From the NCBI RefSeq assembly GCF_900100345.1, contig NZ_FMTT01000026.1, positions 17,400-81,399 on the forward strand: a DNA stretch of 64,000 bases. Reading direction: 5' to 3'. Made by a program: the position numbers and the translations under genes. Positions 32,819-41,995 of the stretch are shown here, piece after piece. Each line of letters starts with the position of its first letter. Position 1 is the stretch's first letter. The DNA is from Paenibacillus tianmuensis. GTDB lineage: Bacteria > Bacillota > Bacilli > Paenibacillales > NBRC-103111. A model generated the notes under the pieces. The model was not told the origin of the DNA. It searched no databases and saw only the letters and a list, made by a program, of their open reading frames with translations.

Positions 32819-33583
32819 TTGAACACCTTATTGTATTTGGAGGAACTGGCATTCATAAGACCTGACAATCGCTTTAAGGCGCAGTTGTGTCTTAGCAGCC
32901 GTACAACCCCATATGAAGATGCGGAAGCATTAAGCGTCCTCCATGAGCAGGAGCTTGCTTACTACCGGAAGCTGCAATATAAAAGGAAGCACAGTTTTGT
33001 GCTTGGCCGCTACTGCGCGAAGCAGGCGATCTCCGCGTACACTCGTATGGCGGAACCTCAGCTTGGGCAAATATGGGTGCAGAAGGGAGTATTCCAGCAG
33101 CCGGTCATCATGCTTCCACGAACCGAGCCTCTTCAGATCACCATTACGCATTGCGATCATATCGCGGCTGCTATCGCGTTCCCGGAGGCCCACCCGGTAG
33201 GTATCGACTTGGAGAAAATCGACAGCGCCAACGTCAGTGCCATCGAGTCGCAACTTACAGCCAACGAAAAGCAAATGATCGCGGACACCTCTCTTGAATA
33301 CGAGGCCGCGCTTACGATGCTGTGGACCTCCAAGGAATCCTTGTCGAAGATTTTGAAAACCGGACTCATGACCCCGCTCAAAGTGTATGAAATCAATCAT
33401 ATGGACATCAAGCAAGACTGCATTGTCACCAGCTATACGAACTTTGCCCAATATAGCAGCGTATCGTTCCGCGTCGGCCGCTACATGTGCTCGATCACGC
33501 ATCCGAAAAGAACCGAATTCAAAGTGAACATCCCGGAGATCCAGCGACTTTTCGGCACATCGTCTGCTGTCGATGTTCAGTGA
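32819..33583 (+). CDS. 4'-phosphopantetheinyl transferase, Sfp type
   Basis: Transfers phosphopantetheine from CoA to a carrier-protein serine, activating NRPS/PKS or fatty-acid carrier proteins. The 254 residues show the superfamily motifs GIDLEKID (GxDxE, magnesium binding, about residue 122) and WTSKESLSK (WxxKE, about 170), with HEQELAYYRK and FVLGRYCAKQAI upstream. Length suits the Sfp/Gsp class. The start is TTG 32819 preceded by AGAGGAG. No biosynthetic cluster is in the window, so the carrier protein is elsewhere. The divergent LacI-type repressor may control it. Confidence 0.88.
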   Translation: MNTLLYLEELAFIRPDNRFKAQLCLSSRTTPYEDAEALSVLHEQELAYYRKLQYKRKHSFVLGRYCAKQAISAYTRMAEPQLGQIWVQKGVFQQPVIMLPRTEPLQITITHCDHIAAAIAFPEAHPVGIDLEKIDSANVSAIESQLTANEKQMIADTSLEYEAALTMLWTSKESLSKILKTGLMTPLKVYEINHMDIKQDCIVTSYTNFAQYSSVSFRVGRYMCSITHPKRTEFKVNIPEIQRLFGTSSAVDVQ

Positions 33584-33689
33584 CCGGAAGTTACTGCCCA
33601 GCGCTTGCGCTTGCTATCCCGCTTGGAACTCTCTATGCTGGAGCTAACAGACTTAACCGAACCATTCTGACTCCGATGGAGGTGCCGCC

Positions 33690-34391
33690 ATGAAGCTGCT
33701 AGTCGCGGAGGACGATACGTCCGTTTGCGAAATGCTGCACTTGTTTTTTCAAAAAGAACAGTATGATACGACCTTCGTTCATGACGGGCTCAGCGCCCAG
33801 GAACAGCTTGACCGGCATACGTGGGATTTCGTCATCCTGGACTGGATGCTTCCCGGCAAGGACGGGCTGGCGCTGTGCAGGGATATACGCGGTAAAGGGG
33901 AAACGCCGGTCATCCTGCTTACGGCACGCGATCAGGAGCAGGACCGGATTATGGGGCTTGAGCTCGGAGCCGACGATTACGTCAGCAAGCCGTTCAGCCC
34001 GATGGAGCTGATCGCCCGCATGAAAGCCGTGCTTCGCCGATACCATCGAGGCGGCGGGGCTGAGGCCGAAGGGGCGGCCGAGACGCAAGAGCTGCTCAAA
34101 CACAAGACGATTGTCGTCAACCTGTCCGCCCGGACCGCCACTGTCGGCGGGAATACGATCAGCAACTTAACGCCGAAGGAGTTCGATCTGCTCTCGCTGT
34201 TCGTCCGGTATCCCAGACGCGTCTTTACCCGCGAGCAGCTGCTGGAAAGCATATGGGGCTACGATTATTTGGGCGAAGAGCGCACGGTCGATGTCCATAT
34301 CAAGCGGCTGCGCAATAAGGTGTCTTCACCGGAGCATCCGTTGATTGTGACCGTCTGGGGCGTGGGCTACAAGCTAGAGCTGGAGGAATGA
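33690..34391 (+). CDS. OmpR-family response regulator
   Basis: The 233-residue protein has a receiver domain with acidic pair ED at 7-8, phospho-acceptor Asp51 (FVILDWMLPGKDG), the LLTARD switch and Lys in SKPFSPMELIARM. A winged-helix OmpR domain follows from about residue 130, with LTPKEFDLLSLFVRYP, EQLLESIWGYDY and RTVDVHIKRLRNK. ATG 33690 follows GGAGGTG. It overlaps the histidine kinase region by GATG, forming a two-gene operon. The signal and regulon are not apparent. Confidence 0.92.
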   Translation: MKLLVAEDDTSVCEMLHLFFQKEQYDTTFVHDGLSAQEQLDRHTWDFVILDWMLPGKDGLALCRDIRGKGETPVILLTARDQEQDRIMGLELGADDYVSKPFSPMELIARMKAVLRRYHRGGGAEAEGAAETQELLKHKTIVVNLSARTATVGGNTISNLTPKEFDLLSLFVRYPRRVFTREQLLESIWGYDYLGEERTVDVHIKRLRNKVSSPEHPLIVTVWGVGYKLELEE

Positions 34392-34393
34392 CG

Positions 34394-35872
34394 ATGAAGC
34401 TGAGCCATCTGCGGCCGCGCTTCCGGTTTACTTTTTTCCAGCGGCAGTTTCTGTCCCATCTCCTTCTGTCCATGCTCATTCTCGTCCTGCTGGCGGCCGG
34501 GTTTACCTACTACATGAAGCAGCGAACATTCGACAACGAGACGGAAGAACTGGCCAGCGTCTCCAAAGGAATCGTCCGCCTGATCGCAAGAGAAGGGGAA
34601 GACCCGACCAGCGCGCTGCAAGCGTATCGCACCCTGCTCGCCGAACGCCGGACGTCGTTCATCCTGCTGGACCATGCCGGCGAAATCGCCTACCGCGACC
34701 CGAAGATGCCCGGCGCGCTGCGGGGCAAAGCGTTCTTGGACGAGCTGCGGTCGCACATGTCCGACGCCAAGGACAACGAAAGCTTCATCGTCGAACGCGG
34801 AGCGGAGAAGCCATGGGTCGTCGTTTACAGGCAAACCAAGCTGAAGCCGCAGAAAACCGAGCTGCACCTTTTCGTCTTCTCCCCGCTTCACGGCATTCAA
34901 GAGACGATGGAGGCGCTTAACCAAGCGCTGATCTATATGATCGTCGTTATTTTCATACTGGCCGTCGCCGTCAGTTGGATATTTTCCCGCAGCATGAGCG
35001 CCAGCATCCAGTCGCTGCGCCGGACGACCCGCCAAATTGCCGCGGGAGATTATGCCGCCCGATCCACAGTTAGCCGGTCGGACGAGCTGGGCGAGCTCGC
35101 AGGCGACTTCAACTCTATGGCCCGGCAGCTCGAGCTCGCCCTGCATAAGCTGCAGCAGTTCGAGACGCGGCGCCGCCATTTTATTATGGACGTGACGCAC
35201 GAGCTGCGCACGCCGCTTACCTCGATCCGCGGCATCATCGAAGGGCTGAAGAGCAATCTCGTCCACTCGCCGGAGGAGCGGGCCAACTATTACGGCATCA
35301 TCGAGAAAGAAACGTTCCGCCTGATCCGGCTCATCAACGGACTGCTCGACATGGAGAAAATCGAAAGCGGCCTCATCACGCTGAACAAAAAACGAACACC
35401 GCTTAAAGAGCTGTTCGAAATCGTTCACGAGTCGCTCGAAGTCTTGATTGAAGAGAAGCGCCTGCACATTCTTATCGAATGCGAGCCGGACCTGCAGGTG
35501 TATGCCGACTACGACCGGCTGATGCAAATTCTCATCAATCTGGTCAAAAACAGCATCCAGTTTACGGCATACGGTACGATCCGCCTGACCGGCTCCGAAA
35601 CGGAAACGCATACCGTGATCGTGATCGAGGATACCGGCCGCGGCATGTCCAAGGAAGAGCTGGTGCTCATCTGGGAGCGGTTCTACAAATCCGATCCGTC
35701 CCGATCCAAAAGCAACAGCGAGACCGGGCTCGGCCTGTCCATCGTCAAGCAGCTCGTCGAAGCCCATGCAGGCACGATCGAAGCGGACAGCACGCCCGGT
35801 ATCAGCACCTCGTTCACGATCACCCTGCCCAAAGTCGACCAAGCCGCATCCAAGGACGACAAAGCGGATTAA
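34394..35872 (+). CDS. Membrane sensor histidine kinase
   Basis: The 492-residue partner of the preceding regulator. It has a transmembrane helix near residues 18-38, an extracytoplasmic sensor of about 140 residues, a second helix (IYMIVVIFILAVAVSWIF), a HAMP linker, then HisKA with phospho-acceptor His269 in DVTHELRTPLTSIRG and HATPase motifs NLVKNSIQFT, DTGRGM and TGLGLSIVKQLV. ATG 34394 is chosen because GGAGGA (34382-34387) is six bases upstream; ATG 34388 would abut it. The ligand is unknown. A terminator follows. Confidence 0.92.
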   Translation: MKLSHLRPRFRFTFFQRQFLSHLLLSMLILVLLAAGFTYYMKQRTFDNETEELASVSKGIVRLIAREGEDPTSALQAYRTLLAERRTSFILLDHAGEIAYRDPKMPGALRGKAFLDELRSHMSDAKDNESFIVERGAEKPWVVVYRQTKLKPQKTELHLFVFSPLHGIQETMEALNQALIYMIVVIFILAVAVSWIFSRSMSASIQSLRRTTRQIAAGDYAARSTVSRSDELGELAGDFNSMARQLELALHKLQQFETRRRHFIMDVTHELRTPLTSIRGIIEGLKSNLVHSPEERANYYGIIEKETFRLIRLINGLLDMEKIESGLITLNKKRTPLKELFEIVHESLEVLIEEKRLHILIECEPDLQVYADYDRLMQILINLVKNSIQFTAYGTIRLTGSETETHTVIVIEDTGRGMSKEELVLIWERFYKSDPSRSKSNSETGLGLSIVKQLVEAHAGTIEADSTPGISTSFTITLPKVDQAASKDDKAD

Positions 35873-35881
35873 CACCGATTC

Positions 35882-35909
35882 AGGAGCCTGCGTCGGGCTC
35901 CTTCCTTCA
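35882..35909 (+). terminator. Terminator of the first two-component operon
   Basis: AGGAGCC, loop TGCGTC, GGGCTCCT, then TCCTTC. Confidence 0.7.
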
Positions 35910-35927
35910 TAAAGAGCGGACGGCTGC

Positions 35928-36701
35928 TTAGAGCCGTCCGTAAGCTTTTGCGTATCGGTAAATTCTCGCGAAGATGCGCTTATCCTTCAGCTTTCGGAAA
36001 ATATAAGGATCGGGAGCCGTGTTAATCTCCAGAATCCACGGGTGCAGCTTCTCGTCCAACGCGACGTCCAGCCCGATTTCCTTAAGTCTTCCGTACTTCG
36101 AATGCAGCTGCCTTGCTACGGAAGTGCCGAGGCTGCGCAGCCCTGAGGTTAATCTTGACTTTTCGGCGCTCCCGGCATGCCCCTGCAGCAAAACCTCTAC
36201 GGGTTTGAGCGTTCCTCCGTTATGCACATTGGTCACGACCTTGCCCGGCGCCGCAACGCGCCCGATCAGTCCTGTCGTCTGCCAATTCCCGGTCGGAGTC
36301 TTCTGCACCATGACGCGAAGATCGAAGCGCCGCTTCTGATATTTAAGCAGATGGATGCCTTTTTGCACCAAATACATCCGTTTTCGGGTCAATCCCGCGA
36401 TATGCCTGTATAAGTCATCGTATTGGGTAAAGGTGTTAATTTTCGTTCCGATATGACAGCGGTAAGACGCGCTCCCTCTGCCGGCCAGCCGCTCCACCCG
36501 CATCACGCCGATGCCGTATGTGCCGCTGTTCGGCTTGACATAGACCATGCCGTGCCGGTCCAGCATCCCCCTCAAGCTTTCGCGGTTCAGCTTGCGCGTC
36601 TCGGGAATGTATTTGACCAGCTTTCGGTTCGGAATCACCGCCTGGGTTTTGGCCCATTTGCTTACGATGTACCTGCTGTTATTCGGTTTGTTCTTCCTCA
36701 T
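35928..36701 (-). CDS. YheC/YheD-family spore-coat-associated ATP-grasp protein
   Basis: A protein of about 257 residues belonging to the YheC/YheD family, ATP-grasp-like proteins associated with the endospore coat in Bacillus; the reaction is unknown. Visible landmarks are MVYVKPNSGTYGIGVMRVE (ATP-binding Gly loop), FDLRVMVQKTPTGNWQTTGLIGRVAAPGKVVTN (as separate strands) and the C-terminal EIGLDVALDEKL ... ILEINTAPDP, containing the metal-binding Glu/Asn pattern. The start is taken as ATG 36701 because AAAGGTGG lies upstream; ATG 36833 would add a charged 44-residue extension. Shorter than classic YheC/D (about 360-450). Confidence 0.82.
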   Translation of the reverse strand: MRKNKPNNSRYIVSKWAKTQAVIPNRKLVKYIPETRKLNRESLRGMLDRHGMVYVKPNSGTYGIGVMRVERLAGRGSASYRCHIGTKINTFTQYDDLYRHIAGLTRKRMYLVQKGIHLLKYQKRRFDLRVMVQKTPTGNWQTTGLIGRVAAPGKVVTNVHNGGTLKPVEVLLQGHAGSAEKSRLTSGLRSLGTSVARQLHSKYGRLKEIGLDVALDEKLHPWILEINTAPDPYIFRKLKDKRIFARIYRYAKAYGRL

Positions 36702-36925
36702 TACATCCACCTTTCTTCCTTCGGCCGGAGAACGGCTGGCGCCAAGCTGCCTCATCTCCCTCTGCAGCGCCTTTACGAACCTCCTACTCCCGCTATCCAA
36801 TCCCTCTGAGCCCTGGTCTCGTTCATCCATCATAGTGTATGCCCCCCGCCGCAGCACGGTGAGGTATAGAGGCCTACGACAGGCGTCCGGGACATGCAGA
36901 GACCCCAATTATGGACGATTTTTCG

Positions 36926-36961
36926 CAAAAAAAGGCAGCTGCCGCGATGCAGGCAACTGCT
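36926..36961 (-). terminator. Terminator of the PAP2 phosphatase gene
   Basis: GCAGTTGCC and GGCAGCTGC pair on the minus strand (one G-U), followed by CTTTTTTT, 15 bp after the stop. Confidence 0.85.
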
Positions 36962-36975
36962 TTTCAAAAGTCCTT

Positions 36976-37563
36976 CTACGATTTAAAGCCGAGCTTGCGC
37001 TCGATTTTTTCAAATAGCGACAAGCCAACGGCCAGCCAGCGCCGGGCGAGCGTCCATTGGGTGAACAGCTTGTTTACGGCTACGGCGGAGCCGAAGCCCA
37101 GCAGTGCTCCGACGGTGACGTCTATCGGATAATGGACGCCGGTCCAGATCCGGGACAAAGCGATCAATACGGCCAGCGCAAGCCAGACGTATCCATCCTT
37201 ACGGCGGTACAGCCAGATCGAGGTGGCGATGACAAAAGCGCCAATGGCATGGCTGCTGGGAAACGACGCATTAGCCGCATGCTCGATCAACTGATGAACC
37301 TCGTGGCTGACGAACGGCCGATTCCGGTAAAACAACATGCCGATCAGCGAGCCGATCCCCATCGCCAAAGCGGCGGAACAGAGCGCTTTGGCCACCATCC
37401 GGCGGTTCTCTTGTTTTCGGGTAAACCAATACACGAGGATGCCCAAATAAAAGAAATATTCCGCATATTCCGCGAAAAAGCGCATCCACACGTTAAGCAT
37501 CGTATGATCGACAGCCAAGCCGTTGATCATTTCGAATAAATCATAGTCCCATTTCAATAACAT
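36976..37563 (-). CDS. PAP2-family membrane phosphatase (BcrC-like undecaprenyl-diphosphatase)
   Basis: The 195-residue protein has five or six predicted transmembrane helices and all three PAP2 motifs: the Arg-Pro motif in MLFYRNRPF (about 80), FPSSHAIGA (PSGH-like with Ser, about 101) and SRIWTGVHYPID (SR-x5-H-x3-D, about 137). BcrC-type enzymes dephosphorylate undecaprenyl pyrophosphate outside the membrane and give bacitracin tolerance; lipid phosphatases of other specificity have the same motifs. It lies just downstream of a two-component pair on the same strand (33 bp after the kinase stop) and is possibly co-regulated. Confidence 0.85.
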   Translation of the reverse strand: MLLKWDYDLFEMINGLAVDHTMLNVWMRFFAEYAEYFFYLGILVYWFTRKQENRRMVAKALCSAALAMGIGSLIGMLFYRNRPFVSHEVHQLIEHAANASFPSSHAIGAFVIATSIWLYRRKDGYVWLALAVLIALSRIWTGVHYPIDVTVGALLGFGSAVAVNKLFTQWTLARRWLAVGLSLFEKIERKLGFKS

Positions 37564-37596
37564 ACGCGATCTCTCCTCGTCCCGTTATCCGTTCCG

Positions 37597-39006
37597 TTAA
37601 CGGCTGAACGGCAATTGCACCGTCACCGTCGTTCCTTGGTTCTCTTTGCTTTCCAAACGTATGTCCCCATGATACTTCTCGACGAGCCGCTTGGCGATCG
37701 AAAGTCCCAGGCCGCTGCCGCCTCGTTTGCGACTGCGGGCTTTGTCCACCCGGTAAAACCGGTCGAACACATGCTCCACTTCCGCTTTCGGAATGCCCAT
37801 TCCGTAATCGCGGATGACGATGCGCAGTATCGTATCTTCTATCAAGACGGCCGACACGTGGATTTTGTTTCGTTCGGTCGAATATTTCACCGCATTATCC
37901 AACAAAATCAACAAAATTTGTTTGATATGATTTGGAACCAATCGGATGTGAACGCCTTTCAGCGCATCCACATCCGTCGTAATCTCGAATTCGGGATGAA
38001 CAACGGAAACGTTCTTAACGATTTGGGCAATCGTCTCTCCCAAATCGAACAGCTCGGCAGCGCCGTCCGGACTGGCATGTTCCGCGCGGGTAAGCTCCAA
38101 CAGCTCCTGCACGAGCCCTTTCAGACGCTCCAGTTCCTCAAGCGAGGCGTGGAGCGATTCGTCCACGAGAACCGGGTCGCGCTTGCCCCAACGGTTCAGC
38201 ATCGACAAATGTCCGGAAATAATCGCAATCGGGGTCCGCAGTTCATGCGAAGCGTCTTCAACGAATTGCTTCTGCTTGCGGAACGACGTTTCCAATTGAT
38301 CCATCATCTCGTTGAACACGCGGACCAGCGCCGAAATCTCATCCTTATTGTCATAGAAAGGGACCCGCTCCTGCAGTCCGTTCTTCTGGATACTTCTCAT
38401 TGTGTCCGTTATGCTTTGAACCGGCCTCAGCAGCCGTCCCGCCAGAAGCAGCCCGCCCAGGCCGCTCAGCAGCACCGCCCCGGCACCGCCCAGAATCATG
38501 ACCAGCGTGACAATCCCTTTCAGTTCGTCGAACATCTCCAGATTGCTGACAATTTCAATCGTGCCGCGGAACTTCTCCGACACGACCGGGGCGCGCAGAA
38601 CGAGCAGATGCTCCTCCTGGTGCCATACGCTTTCAAGCTCGGTGTTTGTGACCGGACGCGGCGCCACCCAATCCTCCGGCAGCGCCGAAAGCACCGTCAG
38701 CACCGGCTTTCCCTCGCCGTCCAAAATTCGGATCAATTGATTTTTTTGATTGATGCTCTGGATAAAATGCTTGCTCCTGACGATTTGTCCAGCATCCAGT
38801 ATATCGCTTTTTTCCGTAAAATAACTTTGCAGCTCGCCCATCGTTTTGCGCACCGACTCCACTTCGCGGCTGCTCATCCATTGGTTGATGCCTATATATT
38901 GAACGGCGTTATAGACCGTAAACAAGACAAACAGCATGAAGGCCGACCATAAGGTCATCTGCCATTTGATCGGCAGCCGGGTGAAACGCATTCGCAGCTT
39001 TTTCAT
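37597..39006 (-). CDS. Membrane sensor histidine kinase (YkoH/ArlS-like)
   Basis: A 469-residue kinase with two transmembrane helices (about residues 17-37 and 165-190), an extracytoplasmic domain between them, HAMP (LRPVQSITDTMRSIQ), HisKA with His254 in EDASHELRTPIAIISGH, and ATPase boxes LLDNAVKYS, DYGMGIP and GSGLGLSIAKRLV. Sequence style resembles the YkoH/ArlS group. Start ATG 39006 overlaps the response regulator stop by four bases (ATGA), showing an operon with translational coupling. The downstream PAP2 phosphatase suggests an envelope-related signal, by position only. Confidence 0.92.
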   Translation of the reverse strand: MKKLRMRFTRLPIKWQMTLWSAFMLFVLFTVYNAVQYIGINQWMSSREVESVRKTMGELQSYFTEKSDILDAGQIVRSKHFIQSINQKNQLIRILDGEGKPVLTVLSALPEDWVAPRPVTNTELESVWHQEEHLLVLRAPVVSEKFRGTIEIVSNLEMFDELKGIVTLVMILGGAGAVLLSGLGGLLLAGRLLRPVQSITDTMRSIQKNGLQERVPFYDNKDEISALVRVFNEMMDQLETSFRKQKQFVEDASHELRTPIAIISGHLSMLNRWGKRDPVLVDESLHASLEELERLKGLVQELLELTRAEHASPDGAAELFDLGETIAQIVKNVSVVHPEFEITTDVDALKGVHIRLVPNHIKQILLILLDNAVKYSTERNKIHVSAVLIEDTILRIVIRDYGMGIPKAEVEHVFDRFYRVDKARSRKRGGSGLGLSIAKRLVEKYHGDIRLESKENQGTTVTVQLPFSR

Positions 39007-39683
39007 GTCCGGATGACGTAGCCGATGCCGCGGACGGTTTGAATATAGCTCCGCTGCGCCGGATCGTCGATCTTGTTGCGCAAATAGCGGACGTACACAT
39101 CGACCACGTTCGTCTCAACTTCACAGTCGTACCCCCAGACCAGATCAAGCAGCATAGCCCGGCTCAGCACCCGGTCCCTATGGTTCATAAGTACGAGCAG
39201 CAGCTCGTATTCACGCTTGGTCAGCTCCAGAACCGCCCCGGCCTTGCTTACGGTCCCGGCAACCGGATCGATCCGAAGCTCCCGGTACGCCAACGCCGCT
39301 TGCGCTGCGCCGCTTCCCCGCTTGTTTCGTCTTATGACCGCCCGAATCCGTGCCAGCAGTTCCTCAATCGCGAACGGTTTCGGCAAATAATCGTCCGCCC
39401 CGCTGTCCAGCCCCGATACGCGATCCATGACGCTGTCGCGGGCCGTCAGCATAATGACGGGCGTCGCGAAGCCGGCACGGCGAATGCCGCGGCATACCTC
39501 GAAGCCGTGCAGCTCCGGCAGCATGGCATCAAGGAGAATGGCATCCCATGCATCGCGAGTGGCGGTTTCCAGACCTTCCCGACCGTTCCCGACTACGGTA
39601 ACGGCATAGCCTTGGTGCATCAATTCGAGTTCCATAAAACGGGCAAAATTTCGCTCGTCTTCCACGATAAGAATCTTTTTCAT
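39003..39683 (-). CDS. OmpR-family response regulator (YkoG/ArlR-like)
   Basis: The 226-residue regulator has receiver residues ED (8-9), phospho-acceptor Asp52 (ILLDAMLPELHG), LTARD and the Lys in PKPFAIEELLARI. The winged helix holds LTKREYELLLVLMNH, LDLVWGYDCEVETNVVDVYVRYLRNK (over two helices) and VRGIGYVIRT. It is the first gene of the operon with the kinase. Its upstream region contains no obvious tandem repeat for RR binding. Confidence 0.92.
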   Translation of the reverse strand: MKKILIVEDERNFARFMELELMHQGYAVTVVGNGREGLETATRDAWDAILLDAMLPELHGFEVCRGIRRAGFATPVIMLTARDSVMDRVSGLDSGADDYLPKPFAIEELLARIRAVIRRNKRGSGAAQAALAYRELRIDPVAGTVSKAGAVLELTKREYELLLVLMNHRDRVLSRAMLLDLVWGYDCEVETNVVDVYVRYLRNKIDDPAQRSYIQTVRGIGYVIRT

Positions 39684-39829
39684 CCTGTTCCCTCTGGTTG
39701 CGCTTGAAATAGTAAAAAAGCGGCAATCGCATCGATCCTATTATTGCCCCTCCGCCGCTACTTTAACTATACACAACGAAGATGAAAATTCGATGAGAAA
39801 AGAGTAAAAATATCGCTTCCGGTAAAGCC

Positions 39830-39880
39830 CCCAAAAAAAAGCAATCGGCCAGCCGGGACCCGTGTCCCGACCGACCGATC
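39830..39880 (-). terminator. Terminator of the small membrane protein gene
   Basis: ATCGGTCGGTCGGGA and TCCCGGCTGGCCGAT pair on the minus strand with a T run of eight after TGC. Confidence 0.85.
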
Positions 39881-39897
39881 GGAAATTCAAGTCGTGT

Positions 39898-40173
39898 CTA
39901 GCCTCCGTTCAAGGCAGCCCATACGTTTTGGATAAAGGAATAAGCAAGCAGGACAGCCATCGATCCTACCGAGACGATAACGTATAAGCGGAACGGGTTT
40001 TTAATGAGCCGGGGGTAATGATCCAGACGCTTGGGAGTAGATACCCCTTGGACGACGTCGAAATGACGGATCGCATCGTTAAAAGGCTTCCGGTCCTCCA
40101 TAATTAACGTTCGGTTCGGTTGCGTGGCGTGAAGGGCGGCATCTTCATACGGATTGTACGGTTTGCTTTTCAT
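39898..40173 (-). CDS. Hypothetical single-span membrane protein (91 aa)
   Basis: ATG 40173 (MKSKPYNPYEDAALHATQPN) follows GGGGGA at good spacing; an extension to 40206 has no support. The first ~65 residues are polar with Pro and aromatic residues, then comes a single helix (LYVIVSVGSMAVLLAYSFI) and a short end. I recognise no family. It has its own terminator and is unlinked to the neighbours. Confidence 0.65.
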   Translation of the reverse strand: MKSKPYNPYEDAALHATQPNRTLIMEDRKPFNDAIRHFDVVQGVSTPKRLDHYPRLIKNPFRLYVIVSVGSMAVLLAYSFIQNVWAALNGG

Positions 40174-40241
40174 AGTAAGCATCCCCCATTCCCATTTTCC
40201 TTCCACTGCATCCCTATTTTATCAAATTGAGCCACTCCCGG

Positions 40242-40291
40242 CAAAAAACGAAACAGCCCCTCGTTCGGTCTATAAAGACCTCGAAGGGCTG
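40242..40291 (-). terminator. Terminator of prfC
   Basis: CAGCCC and GGGGCTG with an inner GGTC/GACC stem on the minus strand, followed by TTTCGTTTTTTG. Confidence 0.8.
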
Positions 40292-40313
40292 CCTGCTTAT
40301 CGGATCGGCGCTA

Positions 40314-41897
40314 TTAAGGCGCAGTCTCCAGAAATTTCAGGTTCGGATTTTTTTCCATTGCCGTGCGCAGCGCGTATTCGTTCTCGAACAGCACAACGTA
40401 ATTGTCCTTCTTATCCTTCACCAGCTGCGAGTTGATCCGGAACTTGGCCGGATCGATGTCGTCGCCGACGAGCCACCGCGCGAACTGGTAGGTCATCCGC
40501 GACAGCTGCACCTCGCTGCTGTACTCCGCTTTCATCCGGTATTCGAACACCTCGAATTGGAGCTGTCCGACGACGCCGAGAATCAAATCTTCGAAGCCGA
40601 TCGTTTTGAACACCTGAATGGTGCCCTCCTCGGTCAACTGATCGACGCCCTTCTGGAACTGCTTGTGCTTCATCGCGTTTTTGACCGTCACCTTGGAGAA
40701 CAGCTCTGGGGAGAACGTCGGCAGCTCATCGAACTCTACGCTGCCACCTTGGCACAGCGAATCCCCAATGCGGAAAATACCGGGGTCGAACAGCCCGATA
40801 ATGTCACCGGGATAAGCATCCTCAACGATGTCGCGGTCCTGCGCGAGAAATTGCTGCGGCTGCGCCAGCTTGATATCTTTGCCGACCCGCACATGCTTCA
40901 CCGACATCCCCCGCTCGAATTTGCCGGAGCAAATTCGCAGGAAAGCGATCCGGTCGCGGTGAGCCGGATTCATGTTCGCTTGAATTTTGAAAATGTAACC
41001 GGAAAACTTCTCATGCAGCGGATCGATCGAGCCTTCATTGCTTTTGCGCGGCGTCGGCGTCGGAGCGAGCTGCAGGAAATTCTCAAGGAACGTCTGCACG
41101 CCGAAATTGTTGATCGCGCTGCCGAAGAACACCGGCGTCAGCTCGCCATTCCGTAGCTTCTCGTAGTCGAACTCGTCGCCCGCCACATCGAGCAGCTCTA
41201 AGTCCTGCACCAGTTGATCGTAAAAAAATTCGCCTGCGATTTCCTTCACGACCGGGTCGTCGTAGCCACTCACTTTGCGTACTTGAATTTCTTTATGATC
41301 GTCGCCTTGGAACAGCTCGACCTGCGTCAGCTTCCGGTCGTACACGCCACGGAATTGTTTGCCCATCCCGATCGGCCAATTCATCGGATACGAGCGGATA
41401 CCCAGCACCTGCTCCAGTTCTTCGAGCAGATCGAACGGATTTTGCCCCTCGCGGTCCAGCTTGTTGATGAACGTGAAGATCGGAATGCCCCGCTTGCGGC
41501 ACACCTGGAACAGTTTCTTCGTCTGGGCCTCGACCCCTTTGGCCGAGTCGATCAGCATGACGGCGCTGTCCGCCGCCGTTAACGTCCGGTACGTGTCTTC
41601 GCTGAAATCTTGGTGGCCTGGGGTATCGAGAATATTGACCCGATGCCCTTGATAATCGAACTGCATCACGCTGGAGGTGACCGAAATCCCTCTTTGCTTC
41701 TCGATTTCCATCCAGTCGCTCGTCGCATGGCGATTCGCTTTGCGCCCTTTGACCGTACCGGCCAGCCGAATCGCGCCTCCGAACAGCAGCAGCTTCTCGG
41801 TCAGGGTCGTTTTCCCCGCGTCGGGGTGGGAGATGATGGCGAAGGTACGCCGCTTCTGTACTTCTTCTTTTAATTTCTCGGATAGTCCGGTGCCCAT
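40314..41897 (-). CDS. prfC: Peptide chain release factor 3
   Basis: A 527-residue GTPase that recycles RF1/RF2 from terminating ribosomes. G-domain motifs: SHPDAGKTTLTEKLLLFGG (G1), RGISVTSSVMQF (G2), DTPGHQDFSEDT (G3), NKLDRE (G4). RF3-specific downstream segments include PIGMGKQFRGVYDR, FFGSAINNFGVQTFLE and GVVGQLQFEVFEYRMKAEY (positions about 120-450). Length is typical (about 525-530). ATG 41897 has AAGGA about 11 bases upstream. RF3 is patchily distributed in Bacilli, so its presence is informative but not unusual in Paenibacillaceae. Monocistronic. Confidence 0.95.
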   Translation of the reverse strand: MGTGLSEKLKEEVQKRRTFAIISHPDAGKTTLTEKLLLFGGAIRLAGTVKGRKANRHATSDWMEIEKQRGISVTSSVMQFDYQGHRVNILDTPGHQDFSEDTYRTLTAADSAVMLIDSAKGVEAQTKKLFQVCRKRGIPIFTFINKLDREGQNPFDLLEELEQVLGIRSYPMNWPIGMGKQFRGVYDRKLTQVELFQGDDHKEIQVRKVSGYDDPVVKEIAGEFFYDQLVQDLELLDVAGDEFDYEKLRNGELTPVFFGSAINNFGVQTFLENFLQLAPTPTPRKSNEGSIDPLHEKFSGYIFKIQANMNPAHRDRIAFLRICSGKFERGMSVKHVRVGKDIKLAQPQQFLAQDRDIVEDAYPGDIIGLFDPGIFRIGDSLCQGGSVEFDELPTFSPELFSKVTVKNAMKHKQFQKGVDQLTEEGTIQVFKTIGFEDLILGVVGQLQFEVFEYRMKAEYSSEVQLSRMTYQFARWLVGDDIDPAKFRINSQLVKDKKDNYVVLFENEYALRTAMEKNPNLKFLETAP

Positions 41898-41995
41898 AAT
41901 CAGTTTATTCCTTCCTCAATCTTATTCAGTTCGTAGCTTTGCAAAGTCCGAATCTGCACGATTCCGCCCGCTCCGCTACGTTTTCACTTAAGCTT

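Noticed and set aside
33690..35872. Assigning a named system (such as PhoPR or ResDE) to the first two-component pair
   Set aside because: Receiver, HTH and kinase motifs are generic and neighbours give no clue, so no gene symbol is justified.
34367..35875. 502-residue open frame opposite the histidine kinase
   Set aside because: Antisense shadow of a well-supported kinase gene; no recognisable domain.
37615..38952. 445-residue plus-strand frame opposite the second histidine kinase
   Set aside because: Shadow of the kinase coding strand, rich in Gln/His from complementary codons; no start signals.
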